Positions 44,020 through 58,564 of a DNA stretch of 64,000 nucleotides are shown here, one piece after another. The stretch's first letter is position 1. The number at the start of each line of letters is the position of its first letter. The position numbers were made by a program, and so were the translations under genes. Where the stretch lies: NCBI GenBank assembly GCA_047495785.1, contig JBLDXI010000017.1, positions 3,720,001 to 3,784,000 on the forward strand. Reading direction: 5' to 3'. A model generated the notes under the pieces. The model was not told the DNA's origin and did not search any database. It was given only the letters and a program-made list of their open reading frames with translations. The DNA is from Lepidodermella squamata (Eukaryota; Gastrotricha).

Positions 44020-46135
44020 ATGGGAGCAGCTGCAGCAGAACAGACTGGCGTTACCCGAGGTTCATGGGGTCGCGCAGCTGAGTTCTTCGTTACCATGCTT
44101 GGCTTCGCTGTGGGACTCGGTAACGTCTGGCGTTTTCCAAACGTGCTTTACAAATCTGGCGGTGGGGCGTTTTTCATTCCATACATTCTCGCCATCGTTT
44201 TTATTGGCTTTCCTTTGTTTCTGCTCGAATCTTCGATCGGACAGTACTCGCGGAAGAATTCGATTGAAGTGTGGGACATATCACCTATGTTCCGCGGAGT
44301 CGGTCTTGCAGCCACTTTTACAATTACAATGATCAACGTTTATTACACCACCCCGCAATCTTGGGCGCTGTATTACTTTGCTGTTTCGTTGACAGATACT
44401 TTGCCTTGGTCAGGCTGCTTATCTTGGGCCGAAGACATTCCAAATTGCACCAACACTACGGCAGCCGAGTTGTACTTTTATCGTGAAGTCGTCAAGGTTT
44501 CCGACGGCCTCACCAATTGGGGCACCTTCAATTGGCAACTGCTTCTGTGCAACTTAGCCATCTGGGTCATCATATTTGCTGCCGTATGCTACGGCGCGTC
44601 GTCACTCGGCAAGGTCGCTTATTTCACCTCGACATTCCCGTACCTGATGCTGACAGCTATGCTGATTTTCACCCTCACTCTCGATGGTGCGGATAAGGGT
44701 GTTGTTGATTACTATCTTTCTGCCGATACAAAACAACTGGAAGAAATAAGCGTCTGGTCAACGGCTGTTGCACAGGTTGGTGCTATTTGACATTTTTGAG
44801 AAATTTAGCGATATACCTCTTAAATTTTTTTGTAGGTATTCTTCTCCACCGGTCTCGGATGTGGTGTCGTGCCGCAGCTGTCAAGCTACAACAAATTCAA
44901 CCACAACGTGCTACGCGACTCGGTGCTAGTACCGATCAGTGATGCTCTGACCAGTTTCTTCGCTGGTTTCTCCGTATTCGCAATCTTGGGGTATATGGCC
45001 ACGATAAAAAATACAACAGTCGACGCAGTCGTCAACAGCGGTCCGTCGCTAATCTTCGTCACCTACCCGGAGGCATTTTTGGTAATGCCAGGTGGCCCGG
45101 TTTGGTCCGCGCTCTTCTTCTTCATGACCATCATTCTCGGCTTGTCATCCTCGATCCCATCCGTCGAATGTGTGTGCTCAGTTGTCGCTGACTACCTGCC
45201 ATGGTTCAAACGCTCTCGCTTGAACAACATTCTGCTGCGCGGTCTCATTTGCTTGCTAAACTTTCTCGTAGGAATCTTCTTCTTTTTTGGAGTGAGTTTC
45301 AAGCGCAATTATTATTTGTTATAATCACCAAAAACTATTGTTTTTCTCAGAATGGCTTCTACACCTACTCGCTGATCGACGATAGAGTTATTGGATATTC
45401 TCTTATGATCGTCGGCATCGTCGAAACGGCGGCGTTGTCGTGGTTCTTCGGGCCGAAGCGCATTGTTGGTATCATCGACGAAATTATTGGAGGTTGGGGC
45501 CGCCTACGCCCGATTTCCTATTACTTCGTTACCTGCTGGGTGTTCCTGTGCCCGGCTGGCATTTTGGTATACTTTAATAATATTATCTCTACCTTAATTT
45601 ATTTCACTTTCCTGTCTCTAGTTCATTTTCATTTACGACATCATTGGGTTCAGAGGCATGAAGGTTCTAGGTTATCAGTTCCCAGAATGGGCCCTCGCGA
45701 TCGGATGGACGCTCGCGCTTGTCAGCTTTGCTCTTATCTTCATTGTCGCGTTCGTTACTGTTTGCGGGCCACTGATCTGGAAAGCGTCGCGGCCCAACGA
45801 GAAGTGGAGTCGAAGGGAAGATGCTTTTGAAAAGGCTGATGCAAATAAATCGGTAAGAATCTGCGAAGATCCAAGTCAACGCGTTTGTAACAGTTTTTGT
45901 CTTGCAGATGGAAATGGCTGTGATACAAACGCCTCAGATGATGGGCATCATTCCACCTTCTGCCCCGTATGATTACACAGGAACACAACCAACAGCGTAC
46001 CCAGGCGCGCCTGGAAGTTACATGTACAGCCAACAGCCTTATTCAGGATCAGGATTGCCCCGACAGAGCGATTTCGGGGTCGTAAATGCCGCCTACGTCG
46101 GAATGGCTGAAGGAAGCGCCGGCACCGCTATGTGA
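44020..46135 (+). CDS. SLC6 family Na+/Cl- dependent neurotransmitter/amino-acid transporter
   Basis: Five exons, 44020..44775, 44836..45291, 45351..45566, 45622..45852 and 45908..46135, join in phase to 628 residues with about twelve membrane helices. TM1 carries the family signature FAVGLGNVWRFPNVLYKSGGGAFFIPY. TM6 reads FFSTGLGCGVVPQLSSYNKF. An extracellular loop 2 with NCTNTT glycosylation sites is short. The TM1 position that is Asp in monoamine transporters is Gly here (AVGLGN), as in amino-acid, GABA, glycine and betaine carriers, so a monoamine substrate is unlikely. The C-terminal tail is rich in Tyr, Pro, Gly, Gln and Met (MGIIPPSAPYDYTG...PGAPGSYMYSQQPYSG), similar to tails of nematode SNF proteins and insect amino-acid SLC6 members. 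The protein acts at the plasma membrane. The exact substrate cannot be read from the sequence. Confidence 0.93.
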
Positions 46136-46374
46136 AAAACGAACAAAAATGACTAACAAAAAGCGGCCGTAAAATTGTTCAGGGCTAACCATGAAAAATG
46201 AGCAACTTGGTATTATTTCGGTCAATTGTGAATTCATTCACGGCCCACCAACTTAGAGACAATCAGCATGCTAGAAATAATTTTTTAATAAATAAAAATC
46301 GATTATCATCTGTTGTGCAAATATTTTTATTTAGTCATAAATCTGCAGTTATAATGATAAATTTCATCACAGGG

Positions 46375-47605
46375 TCATTTTCGCAAGAGTTTAACAATGT
46401 TGTCACAGGTTTTAGCCATGTCATCGTCGCCGTCTTCTTTCGCCTGTTTCGCCCATTCAGTCGCCCTCGCTATTGCCTTCTGAAGATTCACCGAGCTCAA
46501 CGCCTTTTGCCTTGAAGCATCATGGCCAAGGATCAAAGCTGTTAAGTTGAGCACGTGCTCGTAGTCTGGTAAAAACAAAACTTGAGAAGGTGATGGTGAG
46601 AGTATACACTGCTTACCATTGATTTCAGAATCTTTGCTCGCATCAGAAATGAGCTTGACAAGTTTTTCTGACAGACCGATCTCGTTGGCGATAGTCAATG
46701 CCGACGCGGCCGATTCAATGCCAATCGGCCCGCCCATTACGTACTCTTCCTGATTGATCAAAGACCGCAAGAAAAAAGCTGCTTTTGTACGAATTCTACG
46801 AGGCAAAGCCTGAAAAATGACAATTATAAAGGGCTAAAACAGGGGTCATTGTATTCACCTTGTCGGCATCATCAAAGCTGCTGTCAAACGAGAATTTCAA
46901 ACTAGCAACATCAAGCGCATTCATGATGACGCCCATGGAAACCATCGCCGCGGCTTTGTCGGTAATTTTACCGTTTTCCAACTTGAGAAAAGCTGCGATT
47001 GCCAATTCCCAGCCGCGAATAATCGCCGAGACTGCTGCTACTGTTTTGAAGGAAATTTTTAAGGGTGATATCGCTTGTTGAGCTGGTATTGGCGATGCGG
47101 CCGCGGCTAACCCATCCAGCTTTCGCAGCGATTCGGCCAAAAGTGATTCGCACTGCGAGAGAAGCTCGTGTTCGATAGCCTTCATTTGACAGTAGTCGTT
47201 GAGCTGACAACACATCGTGAGAAGCTCCAGGGCGAGAATGCCCTCCGTGAAGGCAGCTTCGTCACCTGATAGAACCTTACCGATGTAGTCATGAATAACG
47301 CGGAATCCTCCCAACTTCTCGAAATCACGCGCGACGTCGAGGTTATCGCAATGCTCGAGGAGGTCTCGGAATGCATTGACACGCTGAACGTGTTCGCTTT
47401 TCGCACCCTCTTCTTTGGTCTTGTCAAGGGTGGAAATGCATTTTTTCAAGATTTTCACATAATCCGGACACATGGATTCCATCGCCTCGCTCAGGAATTT
47501 TTTATCATCCTCACTGAGTTGTCGCGGTTGTGCCGCAGAATCCCCATCTTGCTGCGCCGAGACGCTGGTTGACAGTTCAAGCACCTTGTTGAAATGCGGA
47601 ATCAT
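46375..47605 (-). CDS. HSPBP1: HSPBP1/Fes1-type Hsp70 nucleotide exchange factor
   Basis: Three exons in transcript order, 47605..46859, 46809..46617 and 46565..46375, join in phase to 376 residues. The fold is all-helical armadillo-like. The start of the armadillo core reads FLSEAMESMCPDYVKILKKC, then ALLEHCDNLDVA-like FRDLLEHCDNLDVARDFEKLGGF, which matches the HSPBP1 and Fes1 segment where the protein grips the Hsp70 nucleotide-binding lobe. Later repeats include RTKAAFFLRSLINQEEY and the C-terminal VLNLTALILGHDA. Cytosolic HSPBP1 opens Hsp70 to release ADP and affects CHIP-dependent ubiquitination. No ER signal or KDEL is seen, so the ER paralog SIL1 is unlikely. The gene lies 403 bp after the golgin stop on the same strand, with AATAAA at 47688-47693, 83 bp before this ATG. 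Confidence 0.8.
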
Positions 47606-48008
47606 GATTCGAAAATTACAAATTCTACAAATAGCACATGGCAATTGGTGAATGAAGCCAGATTCTTCATACTTTCATTTTATTTTCAAAGCACACGCCA
47701 GTTAACAAGTCAATATAATAACTATTCAAAATAGTTGTTTCAATCATTAGATTACGAACAAACCGCATAGAAAGACCATGAGAAGGATTATTAATAGAGA
47801 TAAGTTACATTGCCCCGCGACTGTAACTGGAATGCCCATCTGAGGGATTGAACAACTTTTAGTGCTTTCTCATGAAGCGTTTAAAATGATCGACTGCGGA
47901 GGCAAGGAAAGTGCAGCAAACAATTTTAATAGGGTCGTACATCCGATAGATTAGTATATTTAAACATGCTCATTATTTTGTTTAAGAAATATGACAATAA
48001 TATAGTGA
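47606..48008 (-). other. Short same-strand intergenic region with poly(A) signal
   Basis: 403 bp between the golgin stop and the HSPBP1 start. It contains AATAAA (minus strand, 47688-47693) and a TTTGTAG acceptor-like end about 19 bases before the ATG. No gene is present. Confidence 0.5.
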
Positions 48009-51000
48009 TCAGCTCGGTTTAGAGAAAAAGCGTGAAATATTGCTTGGAACCATGGCAGCTGCTGTTGCTGCTGCTCCTCCGCCATGTTGGGCGGGAACGA
48101 AGTCGTGCGGGAAAGACAGCGCTGTAGCGAGGGTCTTCGCTGTCTGCGCTCTCACCTTGTCGTCCTTAGTCGACAGATGCCGCATTAGAACTTGCCGCAC
48201 GAATTCAAGCCGCGCTGAATCTGGTGGCAAAGAGCCGGCCGCACGTCGCAGCTCAGCTGAATCTGACTGCAATTTATCCAGTGACTGCTGTAAGGCCAGT
48301 TTTTCCGCGACAAGCCGCTGTTCCGTCTCGCGGAATCGCCGCTCCAGTTTCCGATTTGCAGCACGAGCTTCTTTCAGCGAAGAGTCCAGTCGAGACAACT
48401 CGGTTTCGTAAAAAAGCAGTGGCGCTGCAGCTCCAGACCGTTCGGCAATTGTCGACCTGGTTTCTTCTTCGTTGAAGTCGAAGCAATGAGTTGATTCGGC
48501 TGAAGTCGGATCGAAAGACTCGGCTTCCACCTGAGATCTCATCAGTTTGCGGCTTGACGACGATCGACGCCGTTGAGATTCGCCGAAACTTCCCGACAAA
48601 TCCTCGATATCATCAAGGCTTACATTTTGTTTATCAACGACTTCGACTGAACTCTCCCGCTTAGCCGTAGTTTGATCGCAATTTGAGGAAGGTCTGAGCT
48701 GAGGAGCAGGCCGCAGCAACAAGTCCGGCGTTTGGTGCGCTTCAGGATCGAAGTTGATTGGGATTGATCTCTCAGCATTAGCCGTACCAGCGGCGAACCA
48801 GCTGCGAGTGACGGCATCAGCGAAATCCTTTCTCGCCATTGCCAAAGCGCCCTCCAGAGCGGAAATGCGCTCGTTGCACTGCGAGTGGTCAGCCTCAACA
48901 GGCTTTTGAGCTGAAGACGGCGGAGAGAAGGATGGCGCAGTCCATGATTCTGTCTGTGTTCCGAACGATGCTGTCGGTCTGTTGGGCAGCACGACCTGTT
49001 GTTGCTGCGGCGTTTTCGAATCAGTTCGACCAATGTTGGAAATCGCGGCATCACGTAGTCTGGCTTCAAGTTTTGCGATAGATTGTTTATCCTTCAAACT
49101 GCTTTGTTGCTGCTGGCCGATTTCAGCTGTCAACTCAGCGACACGGACCTCAAGAACTCGCAGTCTGACCTAAAAAAAGAAATCAATTTATTAGTCTTTA
49201 TTTATAAGTCTTTCGGAAACCAGAACCCTAGAAAAGGCAAGGCTGGGCTACGTGATAATTTAGCTGAAATTCGGATGAACTGATCTGGTCATCTAATATG
49301 TTGTTTGTCCACAGTGCCACTGCTTCTTCGCAGAAGTTACTGCCCACTCATTTTGTGTCTTGAATTTCACATCTAAGAGACATCAACTCGATCGGGACCA
49401 AGGACGCAGACATACAAGTCTTATTTGCAAACCAGGCCTCGATGAAAGCATTCTATCCGAAGTCCGTCGTGGAAAGACCCGTCCAGGCCGGCATTCGCTG
49501 CGAACACGAACGCCCATCCTACAGCGGCTCTAACTGGAAGGCTACGGTTGAGCACACCAGCAGAGAGTGTAGCACAGTATTTTAAGGAGAAGTATGGGGC
49601 CGTGTACGTAGTAAAGCTGAAACAGGGTAGGTCTGGTTACAGCACGTATCTCATTGAGTTTCGGTCGAAGGACGAAGCAGACGTCCATTTGAGGAAAGGG
49701 TTTATTGGCTTATATGCATTTACGAGCAGAATTCTTCAAGTCGCGGTACCATCCTGAAAGACTCCCCACATATGGCCGGTTGAAAAACCCGCAAATTTTC
49801 CATTCACCCATTTCAGTTTCACCACAAGGACTATCCTACGCCCAACGGTGAATACTGTTCCCTCTTTATACCGTGCCTTTAAATCCTGACGGTAGCACAA
49901 ATACTTGGAGAAACTTCGGTTGGGCACGGCGCTTCCTAATTCGGCTAAAGTGCACCTTGCCGTTCAGAAGCCGCGCTCTTCACTTAAATTCGCAAACGTA
50001 AATCTCTCTGTCATGGCCGTTACAGAGTGCGAGGAGTTCTTTAGCGTAAAGGAATTAGCAGCCTAAGCTGTTCCAGAAGATCGGGAACTGTTCAAACCGA
50101 TCGAGACCAAAAGATTCTCAAGGGCTTAAGCCAAAATGTGAAAATGATGGCTAGTCGAAACCTTCGGGTTACCGTCCCGTGTCGCTTCTTCCGACAGTAG
50201 CAAAGGTATTATAGCGTCTTTTAGCGACTAGGCTATAAATTCTTTTCAGGACAAATCAAGTCATCTCCAATCATCAGCCTGGATTTCTGTTCAATCCACC
50301 TATTCAAGGAGCAGCTGAAAAACTACAACGGGAATTACTATGGAAGTATTTGTAACATTTCTGCTCGATGTTATAGGTAAGGTGTTCGCAAAAGCTATCG
50401 CCAACAAGGCAGCTGAAGCCATCAAGGACAACCTGGATAAGTATCAGGTTGGTTTCTTGAAACAAAGCAAGCAATGGTAGGGGTTAGAGGGGCAATAGCA
50501 ACGGCAAGGGCTTCAAATGAGCCCTTAGTCCTGACTTTTGTCGACCGCACCAAAGCTTTTGATACGGTGGATCGCGAAGTCCTCCGAGATGCCCTTTGGC
50601 TCTTCAAAATACCAGAAGGCAAAATCAAACTAATAACAATGATCCACACTACCACCGTGCGCTATATTAGGGGATCAGAGCTTAGCTTCGAAGCAAAACG
50701 CGGAGTCTGACAAGGCTGTGTACTAGGGCCGATATTATTCACGATGGTGTTCCACTACCTTTCTCAATAACATTGTTAAGCCAGACAAAGTCACTCATCG
50801 CCTACGCGGACGATTTTTGTTTTCATAGGCAGTATCATATCGTCTGATGGGTCAATCGATCGGGCAGTAGAAAATAACTGCTTGAAAACGAAGCTCAAAC
50901 TACTGACTAGTATTAGGGCAACTCTCCGGAGCAACAGTCTGAATTAAAGGAACAAGGAACAGACGCTAGAGACATTCATCGAACCGGTTCTACTCTGTGG

Positions 51001-51939
51001 CCTAGCGCGAGACAGAGACTAGAAACTAGAGGCGCTCATCCAAATAATAAGGTAACAGCTCGACCGGAGCCGAATGCCTTCTTAAACCCCCATATAGGCA
51101 AGTGTGACAAAGGTATATTCAAGCAAATTTTAAATTCCTACTAACCTCGCTTTCCGCAGCCATAGTTTCCGCCCGGTTGGCACGCTCGCGTTCAGCGTCG
51201 AGAGACGCCGTTTCAGCATCTTTCGCTGAAGAAGATTGCTGGAGAGCAAATAGTCGAGCCTCTGTCTCCCGCAATTGATTACGCAATCGCTCAATCAGCG
51301 GTCTACCAGGCTGATACGATTCGTCACGCTGATGTTGCAGCTGCTGTTCCGAGGACACGCGGTGTGGGGCTTTGTCCCGCCTCGGACTTGCTGAACCTGA
51401 AGCTTCGTTGAACGAGGGCGAAGTCAACCGCATACGCAGCTCGCGAATCTCCTCGTTCTGGCGCTCTTTATCGGCCAGGATCGCCTCAATTTTGCTTTCG
51501 TATTCAGCTCGCAGCGATTTCTTCTCGGAAACAATGAGCTGCTCCAGCCTGATTTTCTCAGCAGTGATAGTTGCCAACGATTGCGACAACGTTGAAATTT
51601 GCTGGCGCGATGTATCTTCGCCACTACTAGATGAGGCTATTTCGGCACTTCGAGGAATGAGAATTAAAGTTGCCTTAATTCAAGTACATTAATGACTTAC
51701 TTTGAAGTTGGCAGGGAGGATGCATCGCTTGGAGCCGCAGAGGCATCGGCGCCTTCAGCCTTGCTTGGCTGGGTGAGAACTTTGAGACTAGCCTCAAGTG
51801 CATCTTTTTGCTTCATCAAGTTCTTGCAAGCGGCAACTGTATCATGAAGACGGCGCTCGTAGCGTTTCATCTGATCAGCCTGCTGCTCGACCAGGCCGAT
51901 AAGCTCATCCTTGGAGAGCCTTGACAAATCACGTGCCAT
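48009..51939 (-). CDS. GCC1: GRIP-domain golgin, GCC1/GCC88-like
   Basis: Three exons in transcript order, 51939..51701, 51647..51146 and 49169..48009, join in phase to 633 residues. The N-terminus SRLSKDELIGLVEQQADQMKRYERRLHDTV...KQKDALEASLKVL closely follows GCC1 (which has KKQLLQYQARLKD...EKEALEASIKVL). Long coiled coils fill the middle, with a Gln-rich hinge. The C-terminus has a GRIP-like module, ARLEFVRQVLMRHLSTKDDKV...LATALSF, near residues 575-615, where a GRIP domain would bind Arl1-GTP at the trans-Golgi network. The conserved GRIP aromatic residue is not obvious: the usual Tyr position is Phe (EFVRQV). GCC88 captures endosome-to-Golgi carriers. The 1976-bp intron 2 holds a decayed LINE, while the other intron is 53 bp. 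Confidence 0.8.
49360..51060 (+). mobile_element. Decayed non-LTR retrotransposon (LINE), copy 2, inside the golgin intron
   Basis: The element runs antisense to the host gene. From 49548 a 69-codon frame (VAQYFKEKYGAVYVVKLKQG...) may be an ORF1 remnant. Reverse-transcriptase pieces follow with interrupting stops: KVFAKAIANKAAEAIKDNLDKYQVGF near 50385-50460, then FVDRTKAFDTVDREVLRDAL (motif A with the catalytic Asp-type FvDrtKAFDtV) near 50535, then GV-stop-QGCVLGPILF near 50705, then AYADD (motif C) near 50800. The thumb segment SIISSDGSIDRAVENN at 50830-50880 matches copy 1 at 34025-34080 almost exactly at DNA level. Frameshifts and stops show it is inactive. Ends were not resolved. Confidence 0.85.
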
Positions 51940-52722
51940 TTCGCTACCACATATTCTTATTATTAGAAATGATCTAAAATAAACCATGCATTCAACCTTT
52001 AAAAGTGCAGTTTTTTTATATTTCTAGCCTAAAAACTAGAAAAACTTTCTCGTTTAGTTTGGATGTTGATTATCACCAGATGAGTTGGCAAAGATAAATT
52101 AAAGCAGCCATGAATCGAACATAAATTGAGCGCAATTTTCGGCAAAAACATGCGTTAATGGATTAGGAACGGCGCCAGCTTTTCTCGCATGCAGCTACAG
52201 CATTCGATAAACTATGAGCAGTATAATCATTTATGTAAGTAACAAAACATTCTCGTCGTGTGTACATGCGAGAAATGAATAGCATTTAAAAACATAATAG
52301 AGCAATCATCCGAATTTCATGGAGTTCAGCAAAATCACATTTTTGTATTGCGCGTTGTTGCGCTAGGAAATCTCACAACTTGAATCAGCAGTCAATGATT
52401 TCAGGTGTCACCAAAAATAATACATAACAAGCAACAAATTAATGACGCGCCCAGTTTAACGGTGGCATATCAGTCAAAAAATTCACATAAAAAAATCGTG
52501 ACAAAGCAAAGATTTAACAGAAGCGGGTTTTGAGTAAAATTGATACAAACCCCGCCTCCTTCTCGCTTCTGTCAAAGCACATGCAGCTAACCACACCGCG
52601 TTGTTATCATAAGATTTTGTTGTTAAAAAATCACAGCATATTATAGGCAAAGTGCGATTAGGCAATATGTGCAACAAAGTTTTGAATGTTCGACTAGGTC
52701 GTCATTACAATCAAGGTCCGCA
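51940..52722. other. Intergenic between SOAT 3' end and golgin start
   Basis: AT-rich, with no recognisable coding sequence. Holds the SOAT 3' UTR and probably the golgin promoter. Confidence 0.5.
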
Positions 52723-54644
52723 TCAACTCGCAGTGCTGTTCATCAACACCGATGATATTAGGCGTGGCACGAACAGATCAAGAACCGGATCTTCAGGGAA
52801 AAGACTCGGATAGCGTTTTCTAGCGGCCCACTCCATGGTATAGACGCAGATCATCAGCGCGTTTCCGACTATCATTGCGACCCACATAGCCACGTTCAGC
52901 GGGCGGTTAATGCTCGACGCTTTGGGTGTCACGAAAACAGCCAGCATGCCAGTGATAAACATCGAAAACTCGAAGAAGGGCAAGTAGAATCGCATTGCCG
53001 ATACCAGAATGTACTGGTGGAAGAAGCATGAAAGGAAAAACACGGAAAAGGCAGCCACGATCCTGGAAGAAATTCTATTAATTTCAACAGGACTTGATTC
53101 TGAGGCTAACCTGTATCCAGGACCCATGAGCCTGATGACATCTGAGTAGACGTATGCGTGCAACCAGTCGTGCACCACTCTATTCCAATCGCGATAGTAG
53201 GCCGAGAAAGACACAGCGTTCCACCAATCTTTGTAAAACTCGCGGTCGCCAAATCGCAACATTTCTGCAAACGCATTAAGCCAGGAATGGAGAAAGCCGT
53301 AGTGCCCGAGAACAAAAAGAAGAATGCCAGGGGTGGCGCAACGGCTCCAGCTAACAACAAACGTAGCCATTGAAACCTCGGCAGGACCGGCCAAAATTTG
53401 AACTTCCGGCATCATATACCGAGACGTCAAATAATAGCAGTACAAGACGCATAGAACGACCTAGATTAGAATTCATCGCTGAGAAAATTGATTTTTCATA
53501 AATAAAAAACTATACCTGAGAAAAATTTGTGAAAACGAAGTACCAGTTTATATGGCTTGTACGGGGATAGTTATCGCGATACACAAGAGTTGGCGCGAAC
53601 AAAAAGTAGAAATAGTTGCTGAAATGCCTCGTGTGGCTTAATTTAACAGGCTGCGACTCTGAGATAGTCTTCAAAGGCGTTTCCTCAACGACAGCTTTGG
53701 AATTGCTGCGAGATCGCGATCCTGCATGGTTTGAGCGAATACTCGCTTTACGCTGCGTCACTTCCTGTCCCTTTGAATGATCAATGCTAGCAGCAATGTT
53801 GTCGATTTCATGCTCAATAGGTTCAACCTTGGCCTTTTCTGTCAGCGCAGGTTTATGGAAAACACGTCGAGTATTTTCCCGAACAAATGCGTGAATTTTC
53901 ATCAACAAGCGAGTTTGCTCACAGGCAAATACCAAGGCACTGCCGATCGCCATGTGCTGGCTGACAATAACGAAGCGACATGGGATTGCAACGAAACAGA
54001 ATTCGTAACTTATCCATAAACCGAGAAAAGCATAGTCAACAAAAAGCTGACTCTCCGAGAAAACATCACGCATGAAAATCCACGACTGAAACAAAGGATA
54101 AACAGCAATTGTAGCAGCCATCAGAAGCACCCATGAAACGGCAACAATGGAAAAATTTCCGAAAGCCCAGTAGATAAGCTCTCCTTCAGGTAGAGCAGCA
54201 CGCAAACTGCCCGCCTCGACTGCGTCGTTGATGGCAGTGTTGATCGCCCAACAAATAATCACAGCAACAAAGATATTTTGAAGAGTCCGAAAATGACTGA
54301 TATCGAACAATTCGGAGAAAGTAGATCGCCGATAAGCGAATACTTTATCGTATAATCCTTTCCGTTTTTCCACAGGTTTTACAACGTCCCTTTTCTTATC
54401 TTTCAATGCATGACTATTCTGTGAAATATAGAAAACTTGAATTCAGTAAGAAGTATTTAACGATATGTACACGCACCGAAAGATGTAAAACTTCAGAGAA
54501 CGCTTCCAATAAACATTGATCAATGTGACTAGCCAATTGCTGACGCAAGATTTTCATGCGGCCTTCAAGCTGATGCACAATGCCATTCCCATATTCATAG
54601 TGGTCTGCTAACGAGAGTGTTGGATCGAGAACAGCACCACTCAT
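52723..54644 (-). CDS. SOAT1: Sterol O-acyltransferase (ACAT/SOAT), MBOAT family
   Basis: Four exons in transcript order, 54644..54477, 54418..53516, 53460..53111 and 53062..52723, join in phase to 586 residues. The family motif FYKDWWNAVSFSAYYRDWNR followed by VVHDWL (near residues 432-455) is the SOAT/DGAT1 signature. The KDWW and HDWL spelling fits SOAT better than DGAT1. The catalytic His is the one in FFHQYIL near residue 489. Multiple hydrophobic helices surround it. The cytosolic N-terminus contains a Lys/Arg-rich stretch (KDKKRDVVKPVEKRKG), and a long Ser/Arg-rich loop interrupts the first helices (IEHEIDNIAASIDHSKGQ..., RSNHAGSRSRSNSK). The enzyme esterifies cholesterol or other sterols with fatty acyl-CoA in the ER. 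Ubiquitin-L40 lies 188 bp upstream on the same strand. Confidence 0.9.
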
Positions 54645-54748
54645 AGCTTGACGTGGTAAATATAATTTATAACAACGACTAAATTGTGGGCGAGTGCAAT
54701 AGAGTGAACATTGTATGCAAAAGACATTTCATGTAAATACAATCCTCT

Positions 54749-54754
54749 TTTATT
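54749..54754 (-). terminator. Poly(A) signal AATAAA of ubiquitin-L40
   Basis: AATAAA on the minus strand, about 78 bp after the ubiquitin-L40 stop and 104 bp before the SOAT ATG. Confidence 0.55.
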
Positions 54755-54832
54755 GCTAGGCGCTTAGAACAATCAAAATTATCCTCTCACACGTCTCGGC
54801 GGTGTAATTCTCTTCCCATTTAAACGCCAGCT

Positions 54833-57685
<2,853 letters not shown>

Positions 57686-58330
57686 TTAAATAAAAATTAA
57701 AGGAGACAAACGTTTACCAATCGTTGACATGCAAGCATGATTATAGGTTCGATGACATAATCTGGATTGTATTGTAATAGCGTGTCTTGATAAAGAGACA
57801 GATATAAGCATAAGCGATGCAGAACGGTTCTCTTTTGTTTGCTCGAGAATTTGTATCAACCGTTTGAAGGCAAAGCAAGAATCGACCATAAACCAAAGCA
57901 CCATACCAATAAGCGGCGCTGAAAATCGTATCAATAAACACATATCGATAATGGAAAAGCGAATGACTTTAAGAAAGATAAGCTCAGGTATGTCAATCAA
58001 ATAATTTAAAACAGGATCGCTCTGCTTATAGGTATAATTATTTGTGTACTAATTATAGCAGAAAGTATGAAACATAAAAGCGCAACAAATGTTACGTAAT
58101 AGCTCGACCAAGAGTTAAAAAGAGAGCATATGGTTTTATCCATTATCGAGAAATAGCATCTCGTCAATATTAGGTAATAAAATATCAATACACAATTCAA
58201 ATTTGTGATCGTACCGCAACGATATGAGCGCACAGAATCACAACATACGCCATAGTCCACAACAAATATATGAAGTATGGTCCTTTATCGACGGGGCACA
58301 AAACACGGTACCAATTGTTCGGCAGTTGAG
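57686..58330 (-). CDS. Possible small multi-pass membrane protein, partial
   Basis: Two candidate exons on the minus strand. One runs from somewhere near 58330 down to a gtacga donor at 58215. The other runs from 58021 (after gcag) down to 57686. They join in phase 0. The first encodes NNWYRVLCPVDKGPYF and a hydrophobic helix IYLLWTMAYVVILCAHIVA. The second has further hydrophobic segments (IDMCLLIRFSAPLIGMVLWF). No start codon was found, and no family is recognised. It lies only about 230 bp after the PKD stop on the same strand, so it may be a downstream gene, an extended PKD 3' UTR or chance AT-rich sequence. Confidence 0.25.
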
Positions 58331-58564
58331 TTCACATTGTCAGCATGCGACTCTAAAAACAAAAAAACGAACATTTATTTAAATAATTTGACGATTAAAT
58401 GGGTGGTACAACGCAAGCATTGCACAATTGCGGATATATAAACACAGATTTCCCGCAGGAATAACATTTTAGTTAATTTCGCTGGAAAGGCAAAAGCAAG
58501 CTCCAGCTTGATCAATAAAATTTACGGGCAAGCTTTCAGGCGAATGGCACATACTATGAGGGCG

